Of a stretch of 64,000 bases of DNA, positions 36,748 through 47,224 are shown one piece after another; the first letter of the stretch is position 1, and the number at the start of each line of letters is the position of its first letter. Both the position numbers and the translations under genes were made by a program. The stretch spans positions 26,535,709 to 26,599,708 of the forward strand of contig NC_132896.1 in the NCBI RefSeq assembly GCF_030463535.1. Reading direction: 5' to 3'. The notes below the pieces were generated by a model. It saw only the letters and a program-made list of their open reading frames with translations, was not told the DNA's origin and searched no databases. The stretch is from Salminus brasiliensis. Taxonomy: Eukaryota; Chordata; Actinopteri; Characiformes; Bryconidae.

Positions 36748-36755
36748 TCACATCT
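36748..36755 (-). CDS. rgcc: rgcc exon 5, coding part (8 nt)
   Basis: On the - strand the acceptor ctttatcttcctgacag precedes AGATGTGA. With the G left over from exon 4 this reads Glu-Met-stop, giving the C-terminus LAEM where human RGCC has LASM. The pyrimidine-rich acceptor and the correct phase favour this site over a poorer candidate near 37405-37413. Confidence 0.7.
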
Positions 36756-38457
36756 CTGTCAGGAAGATAAAGTTGTGACAGCTCAGAACGACAGGGGAGC
36801 AAGGCAGCACGGATTAGCATGCTCGACCCGCACACAGATGTCTGGGGAGTTATGATTCATGAGCTGCACTTATCCCTACAACCCACTGATAGTATGGGAT
36901 GCTGTGAGCAGGCCTTGTAAAACCAATGGCCTTTTGTTGATAGGGGGGTCCACTGGGGTAATTTAGTGGTGCGTCCATTATCGCTCTTGAAAGGATATTT
37001 CACTTGTATCTGTCAGGCGTGATGTCACACAAGATTGTTTATCATGGACTGCACTTGTCCTAATAAAAACACCACTATTTGTTCTCCCTGAGAATATATG
37101 ACCACCACATGGATGTCATATGTCATTTAATGCAAATAGTAACATTTTTACCCTGGCAGTATATGGGTACCATATGATCAAGCAGTAATGTGAGGCAATG
37201 TAAATCAAATTCTTAGTCAATACAGAAATCTCCCTTTTAAAATATTCAAAATTGTCCCACAGGCAACAGAAGAGCTGGGCAATACTGTATCGCTACTGTG
37301 ATAAAAAGATGCTTTTCTGAGCATACTGTGAATACCGTCAGTACAGAACACAGACCAACTGTTTATTTTGTTACAAGGAACACCATTAATTCTGTTAAAT
37401 TAGATTACATTTCTATAATTTAACAGATTTTTTTGTTGATCTGGCATGAATAATTCATTTGCTTCCTTTGTGTGTGAAAATATTGTGATAAAACTTGTGG
37501 ATCCTGAAATACAATGAAATCATCTAAATCTCTGAATATTGTGATAATATCACCCACTATCACATACGTATGTAGGAAAATAGAGACCTAAAAAATGACA
37601 TAATAAAATAAGTGCAACTAGTGCAGGCAATTATATTAAGTTACAATATGTATCAAGAAACCTAATTTTATCAAAGCGTCTCATTATCTTTTGTGGAAAC
37701 TACTGCCAGCGACCAAAACTAAGGCAGGAAGGGGAGGGGCTTATGTTATGCACTCAATCAGACATTCAAATCACTCTCACAATCTGTTTTTGTGAAGCTG
37801 AACTAAAGCAATCGATTTAGTATGTAATCAGGGCATTGTTTCTTGATTCTTTTGAACAAAAATTTAACGATTAAATAAAATGGTATCAAATGTTATCAGA
37901 TACATTCTCAAAAATGAAATGTGCTTTAAGGGGATCCTGAGGTGATGCCATAGAGTGTGGAGAACCTTTAAATTGGTAAAGGACCTTCTTTAGACACCTT
38001 TATTTTTTTTAGTGTATGTGCACTGTTATGCACACACTGTGCATGTATGTACACATATTAATGCCATACATATAACATATGAACATAAGGCACATATTCA
38101 GACCCTGCTCATTTTTGTTATATCGACACCGTCATATCATATTCAATCAATTTTTGGATTTTCTTTGTATTGTATTTGTATTGTATTCCATGATGAATGG
38201 ACCAACAGAAATGCTCCAAAATGACTTAAATAAATAAAATCTTTTTACACGGACTCATATCATATCATGTGTTTTGAACAAATACTACTAAAGGTCTCTG
38301 CAGCTATAAACAAGTGGTCTCCCTACAGAATTCAGGCCCTTACTGCGGACATTTGCATTCAAGGTCAGCCTGTTGTCTTACCTGCAAGCTCTTTGTCCAG
38401 GTTCTCAATGAAGCTTTGTAGGTCTGTGGTGTCCCCGAGTTTGGCTGCAGGGAGAGG

Positions 38458-38488
<31 letters not shown>

Positions 38489-39875
38489 GGGGGGGTGAAT
38501 ATGCTGGAATGCTCTGGAATGTGGGGAAATGCTGCTAAGTGCAGAGGCATTTCCTGTGGAATATTCTACTGTATAGAAAATGCGATGTGACAGCCAGAAT
38601 TACGTAAGGGGATTGGGGAAAAAAAACAGAAATCAAATCCCACATCTCTCCCAGAGGACGCACACTTGCAGCCGCCTGTTCCACTGGCTTTGAACCTGGC
38701 TTGCAAATCTTATTGTAAACATCCCATAAAACGCAGTGTCTATCAAAGAGATTAGCTCAGTTAGCCTGAAACAGATCAGTTACTCGCTGCAGCTAAGAAT
38801 ATCTACCGTTTAAAGTGGAACAGTTCAGAGTCTTATTCTCGTCTCTCTGCTGCCGTCACAAGATGTGATTCAGACCCTTCAGTGACAACCGTTTCGATAC
38901 ATTTAACCTTTCACACCCCTTACTGTAAGCATCTAGATGCTAAAGTTAAAAGGTTTACCACAACTAAAGACGGACAGCCATGACACAGTACAAGAAAATA
39001 CGATTGACTATAGGTCAGACAGTATAAAGACCTGCCCCTTCCCAGACACACAAACAAATACAGTAACACAGAGACACACATACACACCAATATCGGCAGG
39101 TTTGTGATGGCGACCATCGAAATGTAATGGTAATACCTTTCCGTGCAGTTGTCATGCCTGCTGTGCTCAGCTCCTCCACGCTAGCACTTAAGCTGTTTCC
39201 CCGGGATGATTCGCTACCTGAGAAACAAACAAAGGATATGTTAAGCTACACTACCTAGAAATAAGATCAGTTTTTATTTACTCTATTTGCTTTGCAGTCT
39301 TTCGTTCAATGTATTTATTGAGAATAAAACAACAAGCTGTATTACCACATAAACCATATGCCTAGGTTGCTTTGAAATCATTTGTACAGCGTTTATGTCC
39401 AAAAGTATTCAGACCCCCCTTCTAATTCAGCCCCATTAACCCTTTAACGCAGAAAGGTTTATTACACACTAAGGGACTTCTGTACAAACTGGTGGGGCTA
39501 TTCTTTGGTAGTAGCGGTGTGTAATAACACTTTCGGGCAGCCGGCGAGTCATAGGCTGTTTAAGGGTGTTTAACTGCACACACAGCTTATATAATTTCCC
39601 TGGAAAATCACTGCCAATAGAACGGGATGCGCTGTGGAGCAGCCGCACACAAGTTAAAGTCACCAGGCTCAATGTCAAGTGTTGGCTACAGTGGTACAAA
39701 GCCCCCGAGGCAGTTTGTTTTTAATGCTTTTAGGACTGATCTGTGTATGTGACCCCTGTTCTGATAGACTGCCCTGTACTGTTCCTCAAGCAGAAGGCCG
39801 TCCTGGCTGAAAAACAAACTTGGAATGGACTTGATATCATACTGGACCAGGGAGTAGATGGTATATTTGAATGAA

Positions 39876-39911
<36 letters not shown>

Positions 39912-40853
39912 ACTAAAATATGCTTTTCATTTTCTATGATGAGAGTCATTTTGCTAAAGTGATGGCCTACAAATATTTACAGATCCAGCAGAACTTTAAG
40001 ACCTTTCCTCAAATCAAGTGTAGCATTTTTACTGTAACAGATGCCCACGGTTTACAGTTGCAGTTCCTAGCCTGGTATGTGGTTGATATTGGCCTGTGAT
40101 GGTGACGGGAAAACCTCACCGTCGTCTGCGTCTTCAATGCCGCTGTCGTTCACTCCGTCGTTGAAGCGCCGTTTAGCCTGGCTGAGGAGATGCTCGTAGG
40201 CGCGCGGAGCTTTGACTGACGGGGCGGCGAGCTCCTCAGCCACAGTGTCGAACTCCTGAAGAAGCTCTCCGAGCTCCATCTCCAGCTCTGGAGGAGTTCA
40301 GCACGATGGACACACGTTTAGCTAAGCCTGATAACACACCACACAGCTAGCACTGCCTAACTAAATCCCAAGTGTGGAATTAACTCTAGCTAACTCTCAC
40401 AGGCTTCAGCTGCAGCATCTGTCCAGACTGTTACTAATGAACTCTACAGATGTTAAGAGAGCAGGTTTGGAGTTTATTGAATAAGAGACTCTGTAAAATG
40501 ACCATTGCAGAGCAGCAACAAGCTAGTTTATTATTCTGTAAACTACCTACCAACCTGTTCACACATTACATATTATAATAGAAATACAATGTAACATGTA
40601 CAATGTAGTTAATGTAACAGTATTAGATATCTATATTTACATTGAAGCTGTTATACCTCTCCTTCAAACCGCCATTTTCAGATATACCCTAGCTAGGATA
40701 GCTACCTGACGTGAAACCTGTCGCCACAATTTAGCACAATTTATTTTCTCACAAACTCCTTTTCTGTTAATGTAACTAGCTTTAGTAGTCTAGTGGCTGT
40801 GGTTTCTCGGCCATAAAAAAATACAACTAACCTGGGAAGTTGGTGGTCGACAT
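36748..40853 (-). CDS. rgcc: Regulator of cell cycle RGCC (RGC-32), complete five-exon coding region
   Basis: The vertebrate protein is a small phosphoprotein linked to CDK1 activity, complement response and TGF-beta signalling. The coding region joins 40853-40832, 40287-40120, 39217-39137, 38444-38382 and 36755-36748, for 342 nt and 113 residues. All introns are GT-AG and all are phase 1. The N-terminus (ELGELLQEFDTVAEELAAPS) matches human LSDALCEFDAVLADFASP. It is followed by YEHLLSQAKRR and a Ser/acidic stretch (NDSGIEDADDGSESS). The C-terminus RKAKLGDTTDLQSFIENLD, then KELAEM, matches human [25 protein letters not shown]. Human RGCC is slightly longer (about 117-137 residues), mainly because of its Ala/Pro-rich N-terminus. 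The gene is divergent from pcdh20. The first and last exons are very small, and the reading across all junctions is what supports them. Confidence 0.88.
38382..38444 (-). CDS. rgcc: rgcc exon 4
   Basis: 63 nt between the acceptor ccctgcag and the donor gtaaga. It encodes KLGDTTDLQSFIENLDKELA, the most conserved part of RGCC. A GA/G microsatellite on the + strand (38451-38495) forms the pyrimidine tract of its acceptor. Confidence 0.92.
38451..38495. repeat. (GA)n-(G)n microsatellite inside rgcc intron 3
   Basis: A run of GA repeats then about 17 G's on the + strand. On the - strand it is a C/CT tract ending a few bases before the exon 4 acceptor. Confidence 0.95.
39137..39217 (-). CDS. rgcc: rgcc exon 3
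   Basis: 81 nt between the acceptor gtttctcag and the donor gtatta. It encodes the Ser-rich stretch SESSRGNSLSASVEELSTAG then MTTARK. Phase 1 on both sides, so skipping it would keep the frame. Confidence 0.88.
39436..39573 (-). mobile_element. TTAA-flanked MITE, copy A (in rgcc intron 2)
   Basis: It starts TTAACCCTTTAACGCAG and ends GGCTGTTTAAGGGTGTTTAA, with TTAA at both outer ends and partly matching CCCTTWAA termini. Its core (ggtttattacacactaaggg) is the reverse complement of the core shared by the copies at 51438, 51813 and 54641. TTAA target sites and CCCTT ends are typical of piggyBac-type elements, which suggests, but does not prove, that class. Confidence 0.65.
39868..39911. repeat. 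(AAAT)n microsatellite
   Basis: About ten AAAT/ATAA units inside rgcc intron 2. Confidence 0.95.
40120..40287 (-). CDS. rgcc: rgcc exon 2
   Basis: 168 nt from the acceptor ctcctccag to the donor gtgagg. It encodes ELEMELGELLQEFDTVAEEL then AAPSVKAPRAYEHLLSQAKR and RFNDGVNDSGIEDADD. It holds the main conserved N-terminal block of RGCC. Phase 1 on both sides. Confidence 0.93.
40832..40853 (-). CDS. rgcc: rgcc exon 1, coding part (22 nt)
   Basis: ATG at 40853-40851 starts MSTTNFP, followed by a G and the donor gttagt. The context aaagATGT has a purine at -3. Joining to exon 2 completes a Glu codon and keeps the frame open. Confidence 0.85.
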
Positions 40854-41160
40854 CTTTTTAGGTTTGGACGCTCGTCGTTTCAGAAACTGCCTCTTTGAAG
40901 TGTGAGAGCTCCGGTTTAGGTGTGTGAGTTATAAAGCTCTGCGCTATTTCTCCTCGTGTAACGGAACTTCAGCCCAACCAATCAGCTCACAGGCTTTCAA
41001 CTTTCCTCTCACACCCGTATTCGGACAAGTCCTTGCCCCGTGTGCTAGGATTGGTTAGAAGTCCCGTCTTTTGCTCGGGGATTGGCTAAAATCGGCGGTG
41101 TGTTTGTGAGTACAAATTCTCAGCCAATCGTCGTGCAGGAGGCGGGGCTTGCCGGAATCC
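40854..41160. promoter_or_regulatory. rgcc promoter; possible shared promoter with pcdh20
   Basis: On the - strand a TATA-like box (CTTTATAA, 40936-40929) lies about 80 bases before the rgcc ATG. CCAAT boxes lie in both orientations at 40978, 41050, 41081 and 41124, and a GC-box-like gaggcggggctt lies near 41140. The GC and CpG content is above the window average. TATA position and CCAAT spacing suit rgcc. Whether it also drives pcdh20 is inference. Confidence 0.6.
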
Positions 41161-41824
41161 AGGTGTGCACAGGGCTTCTGCTGGAAAGGAGAGCGGGTGG
41201 CTTGCGGCCGTGTTAGTTAAAGTTTCCTTGAGGTAAAAGACGCTCTGGAAAAAATAGTTTCCTTCTGACAAGATATTGTATTTTTAGTATAAACGGATTG
41301 ATTACAGATGGTAAATGTTTTTAAAAGATTTTGCACTGTATCATACGTTTTTAAAATGGGGTGAGACTACTTTTTTAGGGTTTAGAGCGATGTTGGGACT
41401 CCTGATGCTCTGCCCACACGATGGCGACACTGGAAAATATCCAACACTAATTCAATTATAACCAACAGCTGAAGTGTCAGGGCTCTTTTAATAGAACTCA
41501 TAATTACAGTAAATGAACAGGACCTTCCCCCTTCTTGTATTTATAGAATTTGCAGTCATACTCATATTCCCATTTTACATTTTACACACAAAACTAATTT
41601 ATGAGAGGTCATAAGGGATAAGTTCTCTCACAGCAGCCTGACTGTTTATGTTTTCTCCAAGAAAAATAAATGTTCCTAGTTAGTAGGAGGAAAAGTGAAA
41701 GGGAATGTGGAGAAACCAGTCCCACTTCCACAGAAGGGTGTCCCTTTAAAACCGTCGCTGCAAACCTGTGAGCTTAAATGTTGCCGCCCTCTGAAAACCT
41801 GATCATACTTGTGCTCCTTGGTGC

Positions 41825-41875
41825 ATGGCTAACGTAGGCATGGAGAATGGGCAGAGGAGGCTCTCGGAAATATGA
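41825..41875 (+). other. Upstream ORF overlapping the pcdh20 start
   Basis: ATG at 41825 opens a 16-codon frame (MANVGMENGQRRLSEI) whose TGA at 41873-41875 overlaps the pcdh20 ATG (41872-41874) in the arrangement ATATGA. A second in-frame ATG lies at 41840. If the transcript includes this region, the overlap could dampen pcdh20 translation. Confidence 0.5.
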
Positions 41876-41895
41876 ACTTGGCGTGTCTGTTACAG
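41872..41895 (+). CDS. pcdh20: pcdh20 exon 1, coding part (8 codons)
   Basis: ATG AAC TTG GCG TGT CTG TTA CAG followed by the donor gtgagt, encoding MNLACLLQ in phase 0. It joins to 44169 to give a signal-peptide-like start, MNLACLLQRVLLMASVRQII. An in-frame stop at 41830 means this is the first in-frame ATG. Without it the large exon would lack a convincing signal peptide. Confidence 0.65.
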
Positions 41896-44168
41896 GTGAG
41901 TCCCCCCTGCTGAATTCCTTTTTCGGTGAAATACATAAATATATATATATATATTTTTTTTTGTAGCCTGATTACATTAGAGTCGAGCTGTTTCTCTAGG
42001 AATACCTGCTCTGCTAAACAAAGCAGAAGACGGGGTTAAGGTCCAGCTTTCCCTCAGTGTGTGAACAGGGCAGTGAAGTCCGTTTGCTAAGGGCAGCTAT
42101 AGATACTGTAGTTTCTCACAAACGCTGATAGTGTTGTTAGCTATCTCAGCCGGTTTCCACATGGACCTACTTTAAGTAAGAGGTAGAATATCTTATAAAT
42201 ATGTATTTATTTATATTTATTATATTGAGCTGGTATCAGAAAGATAATTTTACAAATATCTGACTGATGATATTTAATGGAATAAATATTGTGCAAAGTC
42301 CTCAATAAACCAACATAAATATGAGCCCACTGTAACATTTCATATGCAGTATTTAAAATGTAAAACATTTGGGACAGTATGGGGAAATGTGAGATAGTAC
42401 ATCTATATCTAGTACTGTAAAAGACACTTTCCTGTGAAATGTGGCCCTGGACAGAAACGTCTCATTTCCCACATAACTCTGATTCCAACTTAATGTGACC
42501 AAAACCTGACCCGTCTCCTATCCGGTCTCTAGACCCAGATAGCACATAGCATGATGGTCCTTAAGTGGGCCTGATGCAGTTGCTGGAAATGCTAAACACT
42601 AAACGTCTATTGGTTTAAGCAGTGGTTGAGCGATGGCTCAGTTATGACAGTGGTGGTTTAATGGTGGCTGAGATGCTGCCCTCTCACAGCTGTAAGACAT
42701 GGCTATATTATTAGATATTGAAGAGCCATAATGCTGATAATTATTGTTATAATTGTTTGTATATTGATCATAGTAAATAGTACTGTTATATATCACTGCT
42801 GCCCAATGAAAAACAGGTATCTCCATTTGTAATTTTCTCCACTGTTTAAACCCTGTGGCTGCTCTGTACACTGTGTCAGTAATTTAGGGTGGGAAGACCA
42901 ATAAAATGCTCTAATATTGCTTGAAAACTCTTATTTTACATCAACTTCCATTCAAAGTTAAGATCATTTCGGAGATACATGTTTTTCATTGGACAGTGAT
43001 GATATGGACCTTAACAATATGGACTTTAAGGGCATATAATCCATATAGTTATGCAAAGTTTTCTTTTTAAAAAAATAATTTGAGGTGATCAAAGATAAGT
43101 ATATTGTAAATGTATATTCTTTTCTAAAATGGACAACTGTATTGCTTCATGTTTTGTATAAAATTATGAAAATTCACGCTTATTTGAATGGAACTCTAAA
43201 GTCAATAAGAAACACAAGGTATTTTGACCTTTTCATATACAAGGACACAATATGGATGGAATTACTTATCTGCTTATCTGGCTTATCTGCTCTAAGGTTT
43301 GTTGTTCACACACTCATCTAAATATCAGAGAACTGAGGTGAAATATTCAAATGAAACGGGACTCAGTATATGAGTGACATGGCCCATGGTTCTGTAAAAT
43401 AGACCAGTACCTATGTAAAAAAAATCAACCCCTAAACAAGAAGTTAACTGTGATTAGACTGCTAGAAATGCTGAACGCATGTTTTGCCAGTGATTCACAA
43501 TTATAATATTGGTTATTAATTCTTCTTAAAGGAGAATTTGTGTTGTTTATAATATTATACTTTAATAAGTCCAGTCCACACTTCTATTATTATTTATGTA
43601 ATTTTAAATTCAGTTATATCCAACATTTAATTTTATCATTTCATTATAAAATAGAATATCACTTAGAAAACAACAAAAAAAAAAGTGCTAAGATTTAGTT
43701 GAGGTTCCTGGGAATTCTTCTCTACCCTAGAATATCAGCACATTTAGGCCTTGCTTGTCTATTCTACCAAAATGCCTGCAGTTTATTCAATTTCCTGAAT
43801 TTCCAAATATATCTCTCTATATCACAAATCTTATGAAGTCTAATTGCAGCTTTCATGTTTAAACAAATGTGATGTTTATTGGTTTAAATGCAAAATCAAA
43901 CTGAACATCTAATCTTACTGAACAACCTGATTTATATAATTTTATAGTGTGTATATATATCATTAGTATTTGTATAAAATTGCATTCAGGAAGTAAAAGA
44001 TTGTGAGGGAGATTGGGTTCCTTATCACAACCACAGCACTTAGGACTGTCATGCTTCAGCTGAGGATTGTGCCGTTAAACATTGAGTAATTGTAGTTAAA
44101 CTTTCATATGGAAAGAGGGGTGTTGCTTTCTACTGTCTGTTAAGCCCTTTCTCTGGTTCTCTTTGTAG
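41896..44168 (+). other. pcdh20: pcdh20 intron 1
   Basis: AT-rich, gtgagt ... tttgtag. Short open frames only. No repeat was recognised, apart from an AT run at 41936-41960. Confidence 0.65.
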
Positions 44169-46664
44169 AGGGTGCTTCTCATGGCATCTGTCAGGCAGAT
44201 CATATGCCACACACTGCCTTTCTCGACACCGGAGGAGCAGGTGGAAGGAATTAAGATAGGCACTCTAAGTGGAGCCTACTCCCCTCCATACCAGCTGCTT
44301 CACAGAGGATATTTGAGAGTGAACGAGGAAACGGGGGACTTGTACACGACAGAGCAGAAAATTGACCGGGAGAGCCTGTGTCCATCACAGGAAGGTAGGG
44401 ACTGTACCATCTCAGATGATGCCCTGGTGGGCCCTGATCAGGAGGTGGTGAAGATAACTGTTGTTGTGGAGGATATTAATGACAATGCTCCTTATTTTGA
44501 AACGAATGAAATTCACGTAAAAATTCCTGAGGATACAGCTGTCGGGACAAGGGTCCTGCTGGACAACGAAGCTCGGGATGAAGACATCGGCAGCAATGGA
44601 CAAATAAGCTACCGTTTAGAAGGAGCTGGGGCTTTCTTCAGCGTGACCCAGGACAGGTCTGCCCTTGAACTAGTTGTGGAAAAAGCCCTGGACAGAGAGG
44701 CTCAAGACAAGCACCAAATGGTTCTTGTTGCTGTGGACGGTGGCTCTGCGTCTCTAAGTGCCACGGCATCTCTAATCATCACTGTATTGGATGTCAATGA
44801 TCACTGCCCAGAGTTCAGCCCAGATCATCCTCACACAGCTACAGTGCTCGGAGGAGCAGCCCGAGGTACGACTGTCTGTCAGGTTCAGGCCACAGACCTT
44901 GACTTAGGCCCCAATGCTCAGATCACCTACTCTCTCAGCCCTCAAGTATCTGACAGGGCAAGGGCTCTCTTCCAGCTAGACCGGCTCACTGGCAAGATTA
45001 GCTTAGCTGTGGATGTGAAGTTACAAGCCTCTGAGGAACATGTATTGAAAGTTGTTGCAGATAGCCCACTGTGTCCAGCAGCACTAACGCAAGTAATCGT
45101 ATACATGCAGCCAGTGGCGAGCCTGGAGCCCGCCATTGAGATCAAGTTTGTGGCGGAATATAAAAATCAAACAATAGTGTTACGAGAGAACGAGCCCCCA
45201 ACTGTCTTGGCCCTTTTGGAGCTAAGAGACACCTCAAGCATTCAAGTTACTCTGTCCTTAGAGGCAGACAGCATGCCATTCACTTTGAAAGAGCAAGGAG
45301 GCAACTATCTGCTTTCAACATCAAAGCCACTAGACTTTGAACTGTGCAGCGACTATCGCGTTACTGTCGTTATAAGCGAAGCCCAAGGCAAACACATCCG
45401 TGGAAGGCAAGTGATCAAAGTGGCGGTTGAAGATGTGAACGATAATGCCCCACAGTTCGAGCAGCTTCACTATCAGGCGGAGATAGAGGAGAACAATAAA
45501 CCTGGTGTGTCTTTAATACAAGTCAGAGCAAGTGATGCAGACAGCCAGCGCAATGCCAAAGTGTCATACCAGCTGATTCAGTCTCCTCTTGTCTTTAATA
45601 TTGATGAAGCGACAGGTGTGCTGTCTGTATCAAAGCCTTTGGACAGAGAGAGACAGAGTGCATATGTCCTCACAGTGCTCGCCAGGGATCAAGGCTCCCC
45701 TCCTCTGGAGGCCTTGGTGTCTGTGTCTATAAATGTACTGGACCAGAACGACAACCCACCCACCTTTCTCAATCCACGCTTCGTCTTCTTCATCCCAGAG
45801 AGTATTCCACATCTAGCCCAGGTAGGGAAGATCGGCGTGATGGATGCAGATGATGGGGACAATGGCAAAGTGGTAGATGTGCGGATTCTGGATGAGCATG
45901 TTCCTTTTGCTGTGGACCTCTCTCAGATGACACTTCGCAGCACTGCTGAAGTAGACCGGGAAAAGCAGGACCGCTACGAGCTACTCTTGCTAGCCACTGA
46001 CGGCGGCAGCCCCCCACGTTCCTCCACTGCTTTTGTGATCATTTTCGTGGAGGACGTAAATGACAACTGTCCGCAAGTGATCTTACCCAGCAGCAACCTT
46101 TCCTGCCTGACCGTATCCCCCAGCACCAGGGCAGGCAGCACCATCACAAAAATCTATGCTGTTGACCGTGACTCAGGCATGAACTCCGACATCACCTTCC
46201 AGATCATAGGCAGGCAGCCAGCCTGGCCAAGCCCATTTCAGATTGACCCACATTCCGGTAACATCACGCTAGCAGGCCGACTAGCGGGAAGCGACCACGG
46301 CATGCACCACCTCTTCATCGTAGTGAGTGATGGGGGTAAGCCAGCACCTCTAAAGGCCACCGTGTGGGTCAACCTGCTGGTCAATGAGACTCTGGAGCAG
46401 TGCCACCTCACCAGCGTACCTCTGTATCTCTCCCAGACCCCAGAACCCCCTGTGCAGTCAGCGCAAGAACCCCTCAATAAGCCAGTACAGCAGTGTACAG
46501 AACCACCTTGGGTCATACTGCTCTGCGGTCTGGGTATGATGGTGTTCTCAGTATGCATGCTTCTGGTTGCCACAGGGATTTGCCTCAAACAAAAACACGT
46601 AAAGCGACGAAGAGAGAAATCCATGAACTTTGGAGAAAACCATGAACTGAAGTCTTTAAGATAA
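44169..46664 (+). CDS. pcdh20: Protocadherin-20, large exon
   Basis: Joined to 41872-41895 this gives 839 residues. Protocadherin-20 is a neuronal calcium-dependent type I membrane adhesion protein. The acceptor is tctttgtag and the reading opens RVLLMAS. Residues are numbered on the full protein. It has a weak signal peptide (1-21), then seven cadherin (EC) domains marked by the calcium linkers DINDNAP (110-116), DVNDHCP (216-222), DVNDNAP (430-436), DQNDNPP (533-539) and DVNDNCP (637-643). LDRE-type motifs occur in several ECs, and there is one transmembrane helix (789-814, WVILLCGLGMMVFSVCMLLV). The basic tail is only 25 residues (815-839). The third EC lacks the DxNDN linker, as human PCDH20 also seems to. 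The EC7 segment (IYAVDRDSGMNSDITFQIIG) is close to human PCDH20. Four N-x-S/T sites are visible in the ectodomain. No stops or shifts were seen. Confidence 0.92.
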   Translation, partial: RVLLMASVRQIICHTLPFSTPEEQVEGIKIGTLSGAYSPPYQLLHRGYLRVNEETGDLYTTEQKIDRESLCPSQEGRDCTISDDALVGPDQEVVKITVVVEDINDNAPYFETNEIHVKIPEDTAVGTRVLLDNEARDEDIGSNGQISYRLEGAGAFFSVTQDRSALELVVEKALDREAQDKHQMVLVAVDGGSASLSATASLIITVLDVNDHCPEFSPDHPHTATVLGGAARGTTVCQVQATDLDLGPNAQITYSLSPQVSDRARALFQLDRLTGKISLAVDVKLQASEEHVLKVVADSPLCPAALTQVIVYMQPVASLEPAIEIKFVAEYKNQTIVLRENEPPTVLALLELRDTSSIQVTLSLEADSMPFTLKEQGGNYLLSTSKPLDFELCSDYRVTVVISEAQGKHIRGRQVIKVAVEDVNDNAPQFEQLHYQAEIEENNKPGVSLIQVRASDADSQRNAKVSYQLIQSPLVFNIDEATGVLSVSKPLDRERQSAYVLTVLARDQGSPPLEALVSVSINVLDQNDNPPTFLNPRFVFFIPESIPHLAQVGKIGVMDADDGDNGKVVDVRILDEHVPFAVDLSQMTLRSTAEVDREKQDRYELLLLATDGGSPPRSSTAFVIIFVEDVNDNCPQVILPSSNLSCLTVSPSTRAGSTITKIYAVDRDSGMNSDITFQIIGRQPAWPSPFQIDPHSGNITLAGRLAGSDHGMHHLFIVVSDGGKPAPLKATVWVNLLVNETLEQCHLTSVPLYLSQTPEPPVQSAQEPLNKPVQQCTEPPWVILLCGLGMMVFSVCMLLVATGICLKQKHVKRRREKSMNFGENHELKSLR

Positions 46665-47045
46665 ATAAAAAAGGAAACCACGGAAGCTCTTTTATAAAGC
46701 TGTACCATAACAAGGACATGCTGAATGTTCAGTATATAGATGTAAAGTGGTATTTGTTTCTTGTGTTTATGTATTGCACTATGTACCCTGGGCTCTGTTT
46801 ACCAACAGGACAGTTTAGTAACGTCAAGATAACTTTAAGATGATTTTCAGGAGAAAGGCAAAAAATATAACAGTACTTACATAAGAGTAAGGAAATGACA
46901 CAATGTTTATATATATGTTGTTTATATATATGTTTATATATTTTTTGTGCACCAGCAAAACACTAGTGTTACATTTCATAAAAGCTATGAAAAACTAGTA
47001 TTATTTTTTAAATAAAAAACAATAAAAGATAATTGCATTCTGGCT
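46665..47045 (+). other. pcdh20: pcdh20 3'UTR (approximate)
   Basis: AT-rich sequence after TAA with polyadenylation signals AATAAA at 47011-47016 and 47021-47026. The cleavage site is estimated shortly after. Confidence 0.6.
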
Positions 47046-47224
47046 ATGTGTAGTTCATGCAGATACTCCAGATGAATGTTTATGGTTTCTATATAATTGG
47101 GTATGTGGTTAGATTTAACAGTTACTTAATGATGTTTTTAATTTACTCTGCACCATAGTATTTATATGATGGTGTATGTTACAGTTCTCTATAATATTTA
47201 TGTATCATTACCCAATCCCAATCA

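Noticed and set aside
37398-37414. Alternative last rgcc exon giving Glu-Met-stop (aaATGTAA behind an AG)
   Set aside because: The sequence before it is A-rich rather than pyrimidine-rich. The site at 36755 has a far better acceptor.
44172-44183. pcdh20 starting within the large exon (GTG at 44172 or ATG at 44181)
   Set aside because: GTG starts are not usual here, and the ATG at 44181 lacks a convincing signal peptide. Splicing to 41872-41895 gives a better N-terminus.
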